Positions 44,042 through 53,266 of a stretch of 64,000 bases of DNA are shown piece after piece; the first letter of the stretch is position 1, and each line of letters opens with the position of its first letter. A program made the position numbers and the translations under genes. Under the pieces are notes generated by a model. The model saw nothing but the letters and a program-made list of their open reading frames with translations, was not told the DNA's origin and ran no database searches. The DNA is taken from NCBI GenBank assembly GCA_003298465.1, contig QNGA01000001.1, forward strand, positions 1,116,001 to 1,180,000. Reading direction: 5' to 3'. This stretch comes from a halophilic archaeon. Its GTDB lineage: Archaea > Halobacteriota > Halobacteria > Halobacteriales > Haladaptataceae.

Positions 44042-45517
44042 TCAGGCCAGGATACCGACGACGCGGCGGACGTCGAGCAGGCCGCTGAACACGGCGAGGG
44101 AGGCCCAGACGACCACGCCGAGCAGGACGACGCCGGCGAGCGAGAGGGGGCCGGAGACGTACGGGAGCGCGACCAGGACCGCGCCGGACATCGCGACGGT
44201 GATGGCACAGACGAAGGCGACGTGGCGCAGGAGCCGCGGAATCGCCAGCGAGAGTTCGGCGTGGACGACCGCGAGGTTGACGGCGACGTAGACGGAGTGC
44301 GTGGCGACCGTCGCCATCGCCGCGCCGAACGCCCCGAAGGCGGGGATCAGGAGCAGGTTCAGCAGGAAGTTCGCGACCGAGGTGCCGCCCTTCGCCAGCG
44401 CGCGCTCCCGCGCCCGGCCGAGGAAGTCCAGCGCGTCGCTCGTGATGAACGTTATCGCCTGGAGGACGACGTAACCGGCGAACGCCTGCACGACCGGGAC
44501 GGCCGCGCTGTACGTCGCGCCGAAGACGGTCACGACCGCGGGGTCGGCGACGAGCACCATCCCCGCCGCGGCGGGGACGTACAGCAGCAGGGTGTGTTCG
44601 AGCGTCGTCTCGTAGAGCCGCGCCGCGCTCTTGGTCTCGCCGTCCGCTTTCTGCTCGCCGTAGGTCGGCGAGACGGTGAACCCGAGCGACGCCGCCGGCG
44701 TCTGGACGAACGTCGATATCTGCTTCGCGAGGTAGTAGTAGCTGACCGCGACGGGACCGATCAGCACGCCGACGAGGATGGTGTCGACGCGCTTGTCGAG
44801 CACGTTCGCGCCCCGGGTCGCGGTCAGCGGCACGCTGTACCGCAGGACCCGGCGGGCGAGTCCGGACTCGACCGCGTCGGAGGCGGCGCGTTCGTGGTCC
44901 CGGTAGAACTTCCAGTAGAGCAGGCCGACGCCGACGGCGGCGGCCAGGGCGTAGCTCACCACGTAGCCCGCGAGCGCGCCGGCCGCACCGCCGAGCGCGA
45001 CCACGCCGAGGGTGACGAACGCGAGCAGGCAGACGCTCCCGGTCGCCCGGGTGACCGCGCTGTACGTGACGCGGTTGAACCCCTGGAACGCGATGACGGT
45101 GAACGTCGACAGCGAGTAGACGGCGACGTACACGCCGCCGATGCCGAGCAGCGGTGCGAGGTCCGGGCGTCCGACCAGGCGCGCGACCCGGCCTCCGAAC
45201 ACCACGAATCCGGCGACGACGGCGAAGGTAGCGACGAGCCGGTAGCCGAGCGCGGTCCGGAGGACGTGGGGAATCTGTCCGGGGTCGGTCTCGCGGTACT
45301 CGGTGACGTACCGGGCGGCCGACTTCGCGAGGCCGAGGTCGGCGAACAGGCCGGCGACGCCGCAGACGGCGAGCACCGTGCCGAGGAGGCCGTACTCCGC
45401 GTTCGTCAGCAGGAAGCGCGTCAGCAGGACGACGAGCAGTCCGTTGGCCGCGACGTGGGCGGCGCGCGCCCCGAGCGTCGCTTTGAATCCGCGGGCGAGC
45501 CGTTTCGCGTCCATCAT
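44042..45517 (-). CDS. Lipopolysaccharide/oligosaccharide flippase (PST / MOP family)
   Basis: The protein has 491 residues from ATG 45517 (or 45514, the next codon) and 12-14 membrane helices. KATLGARAAHVAANGLLVVL, TRFLLTNAEYGLLGTVLAVC at the N-terminus and YYLAKQISTFVQTPAASLGF, SPTYGEQKADGETKSAARLY in the middle are typical of Wzx-like polysaccharide translocases of the MOP superfamily. It would flip lipid-linked oligosaccharides across the membrane. The stop of the upstream GT-C-like gene overlaps the first ATG (ATGATG), so the two are coupled. Confidence 0.92.
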   Translation of the reverse strand: MMDAKRLARGFKATLGARAAHVAANGLLVVLLTRFLLTNAEYGLLGTVLAVCGVAGLFADLGLAKSAARYVTEYRETDPGQIPHVLRTALGYRLVATFAVVAGFVVFGGRVARLVGRPDLAPLLGIGGVYVAVYSLSTFTVIAFQGFNRVTYSAVTRATGSVCLLAFVTLGVVALGGAAGALAGYVVSYALAAAVGVGLLYWKFYRDHERAASDAVESGLARRVLRYSVPLTATRGANVLDKRVDTILVGVLIGPVAVSYYYLAKQISTFVQTPAASLGFTVSPTYGEQKADGETKSAARLYETTLEHTLLLYVPAAAGMVLVADPAVVTVFGATYSAAVPVVQAFAGYVVLQAITFITSDALDFLGRARERALAKGGTSVANFLLNLLLIPAFGAFGAAMATVATHSVYVAVNLAVVHAELSLAIPRLLRHVAFVCAITVAMSGAVLVALPYVSGPLSLAGVVLLGVVVWASLAVFSGLLDVRRVVGILA

Positions 45518-47316
45518 TCGCTCCCGTTCAGGTAGTACAGTTGGAAGCCGCCGCCGGACTGGACGCGTGAGACGCCGGGGCTGGCTTCGAGGCTCCTGAA
45601 GCCGCGAGCGGGGAAGCGCAACCCGTCGTACACCCGTAGCTCGCGCTGACGGGCGGCGTCCGTCACCGGCAGATACCGCGGGCCGTCGTAGTACCGGGCG
45701 ATGCGACCCGCGGTGAAGTTCTGCCCGGTGGCGTTGAACCCGCCGTAGATGGCGGTGCCGGTGAAGTCGAGGCGCTTGTTCTTCCGGAAGCCCAGCACCC
45801 CGTCGCCGTATCGCTCGGCGGGCGACCGGAGGCCGACGAACCGCGCGTCGGACCGGTGGTCGAACGCCGTTTCGTAGCCCGTCATCGACCCCTGGGTGAC
45901 GTGACCGGACGGCTGGTACATGTACGGGGAGTGGAAGACGGTGAGCAGCGACAGCGTGAGCAGGACGACGAGGACGACGCCGGCCACGAGCGGGACGGGG
46001 TCCCCGTTCGGCGCGCGAGCCTCGACGACGTCGACGGTCCGGGCGACCGCGATGGCCCCGAGCATCGTCACGGGCACCATGATGAACCCGAGCACGCGGA
46101 AGTGGAACTGCGAGTAGCTCGTCGCGAGGAAGACGCCGAACAGGCCGAACAGCGGCAGGAGGCCGACGGCGAGATACTTGCTGAAGGCGTTCACGTCGGC
46201 GTCCCGGAACCGACCGAAGAGTCCCACGAGCAGCAGCACCCCGGCGAGCCCGCAGAATATCCCGGTGACGAGAAACAGCTTCAGGAACAGCGCCTCGAAG
46301 CTCCCGCCGATCTGTGAGAGGCTGGCGGCCCGCTGACCGATGTCGCCTCCCGCGGACGGGTCCGTCGCGATGCGGACGACGAGCGCCCGCGTCGCGCCCG
46401 ACGACCGCTCGTGGCGGGGGGCCCACAGCAGGAAGACCGCCAGCAGGAACGCCGTCTGGCCGTACATGGCGCGGTGGCGGGCGATGGCGTGGCCCTTGCG
46501 GAACCGCCGATAGACGAACTGGACGAAGACGATACCTCCGAACAGCATGACGGCGTTGACCGCCTGCTGCGGGTGGACGAACACGATGGCGGCCGACGTG
46601 AGCGCGAGCAGCGTCCCGAAGGAGGACCCGAACGGCGGCAGGCTCGGTCCGTCGACGTTCGTGATGTACTTGGCCGCGACGAAGAGTATCAGGGGGAGAA
46701 ACAGGATGGCCTGGGAGGTGGGGTGGGCGAGGAGGAACACGCTGATGCTGTTGATGGGCAACAGCAGGAGCCCGCCCAGCGCGGCGAACGTCGTCGCCCG
46801 GTGGTCGCCCGTAACCGTCCGCACCGCGAGCGGGACGAAGACGAGGAACAGCAGCGCGAACGCGACGACCATCAGCATGAGACCGTCGCGCAGCGGGAGA
46901 CCGGTCGCCTCGCTGACGACGATGGCGATGGAGTGGGTCCCGGGGTACAGGAGTTCGTAGGCGGCCATCTTCCCGCTGGCGATGTCTTTCGCCCAGCCGA
47001 GGTGGGTCAGCGAGTCGCCCGCGCCGTAGAAGTGATACCCCCGGAGGACCGGCAGGGCGGTGACCGCGAGCGTCGCGGCGCCGCCGAGCACCAGCGCGAG
47101 CGACCGGTACCAGTCCGGCGAGGCGCAGGCGACCCCGACCGAGACCACCAGTGCGAGGCCGACGCCGGCCCAGAACGCGATCGGCGTCGCCGAATAGATA
47201 GACAGTTCGTACGCCCGCGCCGGGTCGACGTGCGCCGCGGCCACCCCGACGGCCAGGGCCGCGAACCCGGCGACGAGCGCACTCTTCTCCAGTCGGTGTG
47301 AGTGCGTCCGAACCAT
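45514..47316 (-). CDS. Multi-pass membrane protein, GT-C-like glycosyltransferase candidate
   Basis: The protein has 600 residues from ATG 47316 (MVRTHSHRLEKSALVAGFAA). The frame extends to 47547 but that part crosses the promoter element and is not protein-like. About twelve helices are followed by a C-terminal extracellular domain (about 480-600). The first outer loop has GYHFYGAGDSLTHLGWAKDI, with an Asp in the position of the catalytic acidic residue of GT-C enzymes, followed by YPGTHSIA. Together with the coupled flippase and the downstream phosphodiesterase it forms a glycan assembly cluster. Donor and acceptor are unknown. It parallels the protein at 4318-5904. Confidence 0.8.
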   Translation of the reverse strand: MVRTHSHRLEKSALVAGFAALAVGVAAAHVDPARAYELSIYSATPIAFWAGVGLALVVSVGVACASPDWYRSLALVLGGAATLAVTALPVLRGYHFYGAGDSLTHLGWAKDIASGKMAAYELLYPGTHSIAIVVSEATGLPLRDGLMLMVVAFALLFLVFVPLAVRTVTGDHRATTFAALGGLLLLPINSISVFLLAHPTSQAILFLPLILFVAAKYITNVDGPSLPPFGSSFGTLLALTSAAIVFVHPQQAVNAVMLFGGIVFVQFVYRRFRKGHAIARHRAMYGQTAFLLAVFLLWAPRHERSSGATRALVVRIATDPSAGGDIGQRAASLSQIGGSFEALFLKLFLVTGIFCGLAGVLLLVGLFGRFRDADVNAFSKYLAVGLLPLFGLFGVFLATSYSQFHFRVLGFIMVPVTMLGAIAVARTVDVVEARAPNGDPVPLVAGVVLVVLLTLSLLTVFHSPYMYQPSGHVTQGSMTGYETAFDHRSDARFVGLRSPAERYGDGVLGFRKNKRLDFTGTAIYGGFNATGQNFTAGRIARYYDGPRYLPVTDAARQRELRVYDGLRFPARGFRSLEASPGVSRVQSGGGFQLYYLNGSE

Positions 47317-47346
47317 TCGCTCGTCCCCGGCGACGCCGCTCGCACC

Positions 47347-47357
47347 CTTTGTTATGC
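47347..47357 (-). promoter_or_regulatory. Shared surface-gene promoter element, copy 8
   Basis: The minus strand reads GCATAACAAAG, 31 bases before the ATG at 47316 of the GT-C-like gene. Spacing to start matches copies 3 and 7. Confidence 0.65.
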
Positions 47358-47585
47358 ACCCCCTGTTGCCGCAGAACGACCGTAACGCTCGGCTCTCCCC
47401 CGGCGGGCGGTTCGAGGCCGTGCCGGCGGCGAACGCCGCGCTCGTCGACCAGCCGCCGAGAATCGCGCCGAGGCACTGTTCGGCGGACGCCGTGGTCGTC
47501 GACGGGCGCGAGTCCCGCCCGGGACGCTGCTCGACGGAGTGGCGCACACCCGAGGTTTTTCGTCCCGGCCTCCGTCGGGCCGACC

Positions 47586-47936
47586 ATGAGCGGCGTCGTC
47601 TTCTTCGCCAGCGAGGACCGCGAACGAACCGTATCGTTCTACACCGACCGCCTCGGCGCGGACGTTTGGCTCGAACAGCCCGACTGCACCGTCCTCAAGT
47701 ACGACAACATGCTCTTCGGGTTCTGCGAGCGCGAGTCCGCGGACACGGACGCCACCGTCACCTTCGTCACCGACGACCGGGCGGGAGTCGACGCGCTCCA
47801 CGAGGAACTGGCCGACCGCGCTCGCGGCGACCCCGTCGAGAACGAGCGCTACGACATCTACCAGTTCTTCGCCGACGACCCCGAAGGTCGCACCGTCGAA
47901 GTGCAGACGTTCCTCCGCGAGACGGACCCCGTCTGA
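47586..47936 (+). CDS. VOC (glyoxalase/dioxygenase-fold) family protein
   Basis: The protein has 116 residues from ATG 47586, with two beta-alpha-beta-beta-beta modules: MSGVVFFASEDRERTVSFYT, DRLGADVWLEQPDCTVLKYD and DIYQFFADDPEGRTVEVQTF. A His/Glu metal set is partly present (E in VEVQTF). Members include dioxygenases, glyoxalases and resistance proteins; none can be chosen here. Confidence 0.88.
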   Translation: MSGVVFFASEDRERTVSFYTDRLGADVWLEQPDCTVLKYDNMLFGFCERESADTDATVTFVTDDRAGVDALHEELADRARGDPVENERYDIYQFFADDPEGRTVEVQTFLRETDPV

Positions 47937-48010
47937 CGCCACCCGTCGAGGCCGGCGTCGGGCAGCACCGAACCGACAGTGGGATGTAGCCGCTCGCGAC
48001 TAACGCCGGC

Positions 48011-48412
48011 ATGGACGATTTCGAGTACGCGACGGAGATCGAGGTCCGGTATCGCGACCTCGACACGATGGGTCACGTCAACAACGCCGTCTACGCCACG
48101 TTCCTCGAACAGGCGCGCATGGACTACTTCCGCGACGTCGTCGGCGCGGAACTCGAGGACGTCGGCGGCGTCATCGCCCACCTCGAAATCGACTACCGCC
48201 AGGCCGTCACGCTCGACGACGACGTGACCGTCGCCGTTCGCGTCCCCGAACTCGGCGAGTCCAGCATCCCGATGGAGTACGAGATTCGCGCGAACGGCGA
48301 GGTGGCCGCGACCGCGGAGGTCGTCCAGGTCGCCGTCGACTCCGAGACGCGCGAGTCGCGGTCGCTCCCCGATATCTGGCGCGACCGTATCAGTACGTAC
48401 GAGGGGCTCTGA
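48011..48412 (+). CDS. Acyl-CoA thioesterase (hotdog fold, YbgC-like)
   Basis: The protein has 133 residues. The 4HBT signature RYRDLDTMGHVNNAVYATFL, EQARMDYF includes the active-site Asp. YbgC-like enzymes hydrolyse acyl-CoA or 4-hydroxybenzoyl-CoA. Substrate is unknown. The gene starts 74 bases after the VOC gene and may be cotranscribed with it. Confidence 0.92.
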   Translation: MDDFEYATEIEVRYRDLDTMGHVNNAVYATFLEQARMDYFRDVVGAELEDVGGVIAHLEIDYRQAVTLDDDVTVAVRVPELGESSIPMEYEIRANGEVAATAEVVQVAVDSETRESRSLPDIWRDRISTYEGL

Positions 48413-48564
48413 GTTCGCGGACTCCCGGCGCTACTTCTCGTACAATCGGGAGAGAGAACGGACCAGCCACGGCTGGTCGGTGTCGGTTCGGTAGGATTGT
48501 GCGTGGGTGCAGTCCCGATGTGGGAGGGCACCTTGCATCGTTCGTGGCGAGCGTCGCCGTGCGA

Positions 48565-48649
<85 letters not shown>

Positions 48650-48877
48650 TCGCAGTCACTTTCCGCACTCGGTCGTAGATGGTGCCCCGATAAAAGGCCT
48701 TTCATTTGCTCGCAGTCCGGTGGTCGTTCACGCGCCGTACCGCACCGGGCGTACTTCGACGCCAGTCACTCCCGACGCGACCGGCGGCGGACGATGGCAA
48801 CTGGACCGCCGACTCGACGCGGACGTATCGGCTTTCGCGCAATAAATTCATGCGTCCGCGCGAGGATACTCCGGGCG

Positions 48878-49015
48878 ATGCTCGATCGCCTGCTCGATCG
48901 CTTCCGGAACACCCGCATCGACTACGTCTGCTCGGACTGCGCGCGGGCGTTCGACCTGCCGTACGACGCCTGTCCGATCTGCGAGGAGGGCGACCTCCAT
49001 CGCGTCGTGAACTGA
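48878..49015 (+). CDS. 45-residue zinc-ribbon protein
   Basis: From ATG 48878 it reads MLDRLLDRFRNTRIDYVCSD and continues with two CxxC pairs, C18-C21 and C32-C35, a rubredoxin-like or zinc-ribbon knuckle. Upstream ATG codons add Arg-rich sequence and are unlikely. AATAAATT (48842-48849) is 29-36 bases before this ATG. Function unknown; small zinc ribbons of this kind are common in haloarchaea. Confidence 0.75.
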   Translation: MLDRLLDRFRNTRIDYVCSDCARAFDLPYDACPICEEGDLHRVVN

Positions 49016-49087
49016 CCGGTGCGAGCGACGCCGACGCGACGGGCGGGTAGGATAACGCGTATGTCGGGTCGGCCCCAACGCCGTCAC

Positions 49088-49648
49088 ATGAACTGGACAG
49101 CGCGGAACCACGTCCCGGCACTGACCGCCGTCCTCTCCGTCGTCTCTCTCGCGCTCGTGTTCGCCGCGGCGCTCGGGGTCGTTCCGCAGGGGGCGCTCCC
49201 GCACGCCCCCGCCGCGGTGCTCGCCGCCATCCCGCACGTCAACGCCGCCATCAGCGCCGTCGCCATCGTCGTCATCGCGGGCGCGTGGCGAGCGATTCGC
49301 CGCGGGAACGTCGACCGCCACCGCAGCGGCATGCTGGCAGGGCTCGTCTTGTTCGTCGCGTTCCTCGCGCTGTACCTCTACAAGGTCGCGCTGGAGGGGC
49401 CGACGCAGTTCCCCGGCCCCGTCGCCGTCGAACGGTTCGTCTACCTCCCGATACTGGCCGTCCACGTCCTGCTGGCGGTGGTCTGCATCCCCCTGCTGTA
49501 CTACGTCCTGCTGCTGGCGCTCACGCGCCCGGTCGGCACGCTCTCGGAGACGAACCACCCCCGCGTCGGCCGCGTCGCCGCCTCGCTCTGGCTGATATCG
49601 TTCTTCCTCGGCGTGGTCGTCTACCTGCTGCTGTACGTGGCGTACTGA
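49088..49648 (+). CDS. DUF420 family membrane protein
   Basis: The protein has 186 residues from ATG 49088 with five membrane helices. HVNAAISAVAIVVIAGAWRA, RHRSGMLAGLVLFVAFLALY and VYLPILAVHVLLAVVCIPLL give the conserved His positions of DUF420, a family related to heme-copper oxidase assembly or quinol-binding proteins and often near cytochrome oxidase genes. Here no oxidase gene is nearby. Confidence 0.9.
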   Translation: MNWTARNHVPALTAVLSVVSLALVFAAALGVVPQGALPHAPAAVLAAIPHVNAAISAVAIVVIAGAWRAIRRGNVDRHRSGMLAGLVLFVAFLALYLYKVALEGPTQFPGPVAVERFVYLPILAVHVLLAVVCIPLLYYVLLLALTRPVGTLSETNHPRVGRVAASLWLISFFLGVVVYLLLYVAY

Positions 49649-49689
49649 CAGGGACGAGGATTCGGGCGGCCGGTGGAAAACCGAGGCCG

Positions 49690-51168
49690 TCAGTCGTCCG
49701 CGTCGGCCGACGTCCCGCCGTCGATGACGGGGCGGCTCACCTCGCGGTCGGTCTCCTCGCCGTCTATCTCGTAGGGGTACTCGCCGGTGACACAGCCCAT
49801 GCAGAGGTCGCCGCGGTCGGCCCCCAGGGCGTCCGCGACCGCTTCCCTGGAGAGGTACGCGAGGCTATCGGCGTCGATGGCGTCGCCGATCTCCTCGACG
49901 GACTTGTCGGAGGCGATGAGTTCCTCGCGGGTCGCCATGTCGATGCCGAGGTAACAGGGGGCGACGATGGGCGGCGCGCCGATGCGCATGTGGACCGCTT
50001 CCGCCCCGCAGTCTTTGAGCAACTGGACGAGCTGCGTCGAGGTGGTGCCCCGGACGATGCTGTCGTCGATGAGGGTCACCGTCTTCCCCTCGACCGTCGA
50101 CTTGATGGGGTTGAGCTTCAGGCGGACGGCGCGCTCGCGCTCGTCCTGGGTCGGCATGATGAACGTGCGACCGACGTACCGGTTCTTCATCAGCCCCTCC
50201 GCGAACTCGACGCCGGCCCCGTCGTCCTGGGCCGCCTCGGCGTACCCCGAGGCGAACGCCCGACCGGAGTCCGGCACGGGCATCACGACGTCGGTGTCGA
50301 TGCCGCTCTCCTCCCAGAGGTTGCGTCCGAGTTCCCGGCGCACCTCGTAGACGAGGTTGCCGTCGATGACGCTGTCCGGCCGCGCGAAGTAGACGTGCTC
50401 GAAGAAGCAGTGAGCCGGCCGGTCGCGCTCGACCAGCTGGTAGCTGTCGAACCCCTCGCCGTCGGGGTGGAGGACGACGAGTTCGCCGGGACGGACGTCC
50501 CTGACGAGTTCGCCGTCGATGGTGTCGATGGCCGCCGACTCGCTGGCGACGACGTACCCGTCTTCGACCGTCCCGATACAGAGCGGACGGTTTCCGGCGG
50601 GGTCCCGGACCCCGAGCACGGTGTCGTCGTGCATGATGGCCAGCGAGTAGGAGCCGTGGATGCGGCTCATCGTTCGCTTGACCGCCCGGACGAGGTCCGA
50701 TTCCAGCAGGTTGCGAGCGAGGTCGTGGGCGATGACCTCGGTGTCGCCGTCGGAGGTGAACGCGTGGCCCAGTCCGGCCAGCTCCTCGCGAATCTCCTCG
50801 GAGTTGACGAGGTTGCCGTTGTGCGAGAGAGCGAGCGAACCGCTCTTGAACGAGACGGTGAACGGCTGCGCGCAGCTCTCGTCGACGCTGCCCGCGGTGG
50901 GATACCGGACGTGACCGATGCCCGCGCTCCCCGCGAGTCCGTCGACGTCGTCGGTGTCGAACGCGTCGCCGACGAGACCCATGTCGACGTGGCTGTGTTG
51001 CTGGAACCCGTCGTGGGTGACGATTCCCGCCGACTCCTGGCCGCGGTGCTGGAGGGCGTACAGCGAGTAGTAGAGGGGTCGCGCGGCGTCCCGGTCGGCG
51101 AGCGATGCGCCGACGACGCCGCACTTCTCTGTCGGGCCGTCGAAGGACCCGTCCCGGCCATCTGGCAT
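49690..51168 (-). CDS. purF: Amidophosphoribosyltransferase
   Basis: The protein has 492 residues from ATG 51168. First step of purine synthesis: PRPP plus glutamine gives phosphoribosylamine. C16 (TEKCGVVG) is the glutaminase nucleophile after an expected 15-residue propeptide; RGQESAGIVTHDG follows. The phosphoribosyltransferase motif is VTLIDDSIVRGTTSTQLVQL. CMGCVTGEYP near the end and other Cys could hold an iron-sulfur cluster as in Bacillus PurF. CTTTTTACTAC lies about 27 bases before the ATG. Confidence 0.96.
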   Translation of the reverse strand: MPDGRDGSFDGPTEKCGVVGASLADRDAARPLYYSLYALQHRGQESAGIVTHDGFQQHSHVDMGLVGDAFDTDDVDGLAGSAGIGHVRYPTAGSVDESCAQPFTVSFKSGSLALSHNGNLVNSEEIREELAGLGHAFTSDGDTEVIAHDLARNLLESDLVRAVKRTMSRIHGSYSLAIMHDDTVLGVRDPAGNRPLCIGTVEDGYVVASESAAIDTIDGELVRDVRPGELVVLHPDGEGFDSYQLVERDRPAHCFFEHVYFARPDSVIDGNLVYEVRRELGRNLWEESGIDTDVVMPVPDSGRAFASGYAEAAQDDGAGVEFAEGLMKNRYVGRTFIMPTQDERERAVRLKLNPIKSTVEGKTVTLIDDSIVRGTTSTQLVQLLKDCGAEAVHMRIGAPPIVAPCYLGIDMATREELIASDKSVEEIGDAIDADSLAYLSREAVADALGADRGDLCMGCVTGEYPYEIDGEETDREVSRPVIDGGTSADADD

Positions 51169-51360
51169 AGCTACTCGTAGCGCGGGCAAGTAGTAAAAAG
51201 CCCCGTTATCGTGTCGTATTCTCGCGCTCTCGATCCGCATTTATGCACGAACGTGCACACCACAGCTGACCGGCGTCCCCGTCTCCCTTCCGGCGTCGCC
51301 GACGGAGCGGACGACAGCCGCGGCTACCGAGTAGAGAGCGAGAGAAAGGGAGGAGGCGAC

Positions 51361-51537
51361 TCAGTTGTCGCCCGTCTTGCCTTGCCACTCGTAATCGCGT
51401 CGCTTGCTCGACTTGCCGAAGCCACACGACGAGCACTTCTCTTTCTTCACGTGGTAGGACTTCTCGCCGCAGCGGCGACATTTCACGTGCGTCGTCTTGT
51501 TCTTCTTCCCCTGGCTGGGCGTTCCTGCACCGGTCAT
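51361..51537 (-). CDS. rpl37e: Large-subunit ribosomal protein L37e
   Basis: The protein has 58 residues: [20 protein letters not shown], then a zinc finger from C20, C23, C36 and C39 and a basic tail [16 protein letters not shown]. It is a standard archaeal/eukaryotic ribosomal protein. Its ATG overlaps the stop of the LSm gene (ATGA), the usual archaeal LSm-L37e operon. It is below 60 residues and easily missed. Confidence 0.95.
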   Translation of the reverse strand: MTGAGTPSQGKKNKTTHVKCRRCGEKSYHVKKEKCSSCGFGKSSKRRDYEWQGKTGDN

Positions 51538-51725
51538 GGATTGATAGAAACGACGTTATCGCCGCGTATAATGGTTGTGTCTTCGTCCGCCGCGTCCTCG
51601 ATGACGAGGTTCATGTGCTGGTCGTAGCCGGTCAGCGTGCCGGTGTACTCCTCGCCGCCCTTCAGACGCACCGTAACTTCGCTATTCAGCGACGCTTCGA
51701 GCACGTCAAGCGGTCGTCCACTCAT
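51534..51725 (-). CDS. LSm/Sm-like RNA-binding protein
   Basis: The protein has 63 residues. Sm1 motif [20 protein letters not shown] then QHMNLVI; Sm2 motif [10 protein letters not shown]. Forms heptameric rings that bind U-rich RNA and take part in RNA processing and regulation. It is coupled to rpl37e. Confidence 0.96.
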   Translation of the reverse strand: MSGRPLDVLEASLNSEVTVRLKGGEEYTGTLTGYDQHMNLVIEDAADEDTTIIRGDNVVSINP

Positions 51726-51807
51726 ATGACAATTCCCAGCGGTTGCGTTCTTAAACGTACCGGATGTAACTCGGGCGAAGCGACGCCGTCGCGGCCGTCG
51801 ACGACGC

Positions 51808-52872
51808 TCAGACGTCGACGGCGAACTCGTCGCGGTCCTCGGCGCGCTCGGCGAACGCGGCCAGCAGGTCGGCCGCCGCGTCGAGGTCCTCGGTGTCGAC
51901 GATCTCCGCCGGCGTGTGCATGTACCGGTTCGGCAGGCCGAGGTTGAGCGAGGGGATGCCGCCGCGGGCGGTGTAGAACGCGTCGGCGTCCGTGCCCGTG
52001 CTGATGCCCGCGGCCTGCAGTTGCACGTCGATGCCGGCGTCGTCGGCGGCGTCGCGCACCGCGGCGACGACCTCGGGGTGGTTGGCGCTCCCGCGAGCGA
52101 CGACCGGGCCGCCGCCCAGGTCGACGTTCAGGTCCTTGAACCGCTCCTCGCCCGTCACGTCGGGACTGTCCATGGCGTGCGTGACGTCGACGGCGACGAC
52201 GGCGTCCGGGTCGAGGTCGAACCCGACCATCGCGGCTCCTTTCAGGCCGACCTCCTCCTGGACGGTGCTGACGGCGTACACCGTCGCGTCGACGCCGCGC
52301 TCGGCCGCGCGGCGTAGCGCCTCCGCCGCGGTCCACGTGCCGACGCGGTTGTCCATCCCGCGGGCGGCGACCCGACTGCCGTGCAGGTCCGACAGCGTCT
52401 GTCGGACGGTGACCGGGTCGCCCACGTCGACGAGTTCCTCGGCTTCCGCCTCGCTCTCCGCGCCGACGTCGACGTGCTGTTCGTCGACGTCCTCCACCTC
52501 CTCGTCGCCCTCCCGGAGGTGGATGGCGGCCTGACCGACGACGCCGGGGACGACGCCGTCGTCGGTGTGGACCTCGACGTGCTGGCCCTTGGTCACGGTG
52601 TGGTCCGACCCGCCGATGCGGCCGACGCGGAGGAACCCGTCCTCGTCGACGCCGGCGACCATCAGCCCTATCTCGTCGGCGTGGCCCGCGAACGCCAGTT
52701 CCGGGCCGTCGCCGTGCAGGACCGCGACGGCGTTGCCGTACTCGTCGGTCCGTACCTCGTCGGCGAACTCGGAGACGTAGTCGACCCAGACGCGCTGTCC
52801 CGCCGTCTCGAATCCGGAGGGACTCGGCGTCGTCAGCAGTTCGTCGAGAAAGGCGCGCTGTCGTTCGTCCAT
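51808..52872 (-). CDS. M42 family aminopeptidase (endoglucanase/TET-like)
   Basis: The protein has 354 residues from ATG 52872. Metal ligands of the M42 family: [22 protein letters not shown] with the bridging Asp, [10 protein letters not shown] with the catalytic Glu pair, and [10 protein letters not shown]. Members form dodecameric TET assemblies that digest peptides. A Glu/Asp-rich insert in the middle ([20 protein letters not shown]) is a halophilic feature. The ATG is preceded by divergent sequence with no operon partner. Confidence 0.93.
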   Translation of the reverse strand: MDERQRAFLDELLTTPSPSGFETAGQRVWVDYVSEFADEVRTDEYGNAVAVLHGDGPELAFAGHADEIGLMVAGVDEDGFLRVGRIGGSDHTVTKGQHVEVHTDDGVVPGVVGQAAIHLREGDEEVEDVDEQHVDVGAESEAEAEELVDVGDPVTVRQTLSDLHGSRVAARGMDNRVGTWTAAEALRRAAERGVDATVYAVSTVQEEVGLKGAAMVGFDLDPDAVVAVDVTHAMDSPDVTGEERFKDLNVDLGGGPVVARGSANHPEVVAAVRDAADDAGIDVQLQAAGISTGTDADAFYTARGGIPSLNLGLPNRYMHTPAEIVDTEDLDAAADLLAAFAERAEDRDEFAVDV

Positions 52873-53008
52873 ATCGGCACGCGGGAACGTGACGTATTCA
52901 ATCCCTCGCATCGTCCGCCGTTTCGAATCCGGAGGGTCGGCGCCGTCGGACCGCCGAGCGGTGACGACCCCCAGAACCGATAAGGGCCGCCTCGTCGAAC
53001 GGGAAGGC

Positions 53009-53230
53009 ATGGGGATTCTCGAACTCCACTTCCACGATTCGCAGTTCACGCTCGACGTCGGCAGGAGCGACGGGGGCGGCGTCCTCTCGCTCGGCGGCGA
53101 GACGACGGAGACCGGGGGAAACAGCGACGGACGGTCCCCGATAACCGGGAAGCTGATGCCGCTGCTCGTCGTCCTGGTCGCCATCGGGGTGACCGTACTG
53201 CGGCAGCGACGCCGACGCAGGGCGGAGTGA
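53009..53230 (+). CDS. Small haloarchaeal membrane protein
   Basis: The protein has 73 residues from ATG 53009: MGILELHFHDSQFTLDVGRS, an Asp/Gly linker, one helix (KLMPLLVVLVAIGVTVL) and a basic tail RQRRRRRAE. The order, a short beta-like N-terminus, linker, single helix and charged tail, is common to a haloarchaeal family whose function is unknown. Confidence 0.75.
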   Translation: MGILELHFHDSQFTLDVGRSDGGGVLSLGGETTETGGNSDGRSPITGKLMPLLVVLVAIGVTVLRQRRRRRAE

Positions 53231-53266
53231 GGACGCGAACGCCAGGGGCCGTCGAGAGACGCCGAA

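Noticed and set aside
44042..47587. A single 1181-codon frame suggesting a fused flippase protein.
   Set aside because: Its N-terminal 690 codons are the out-of-frame shadow of the GT-C-like gene; the flippase starts at 45517 with an ATGA-type overlap.
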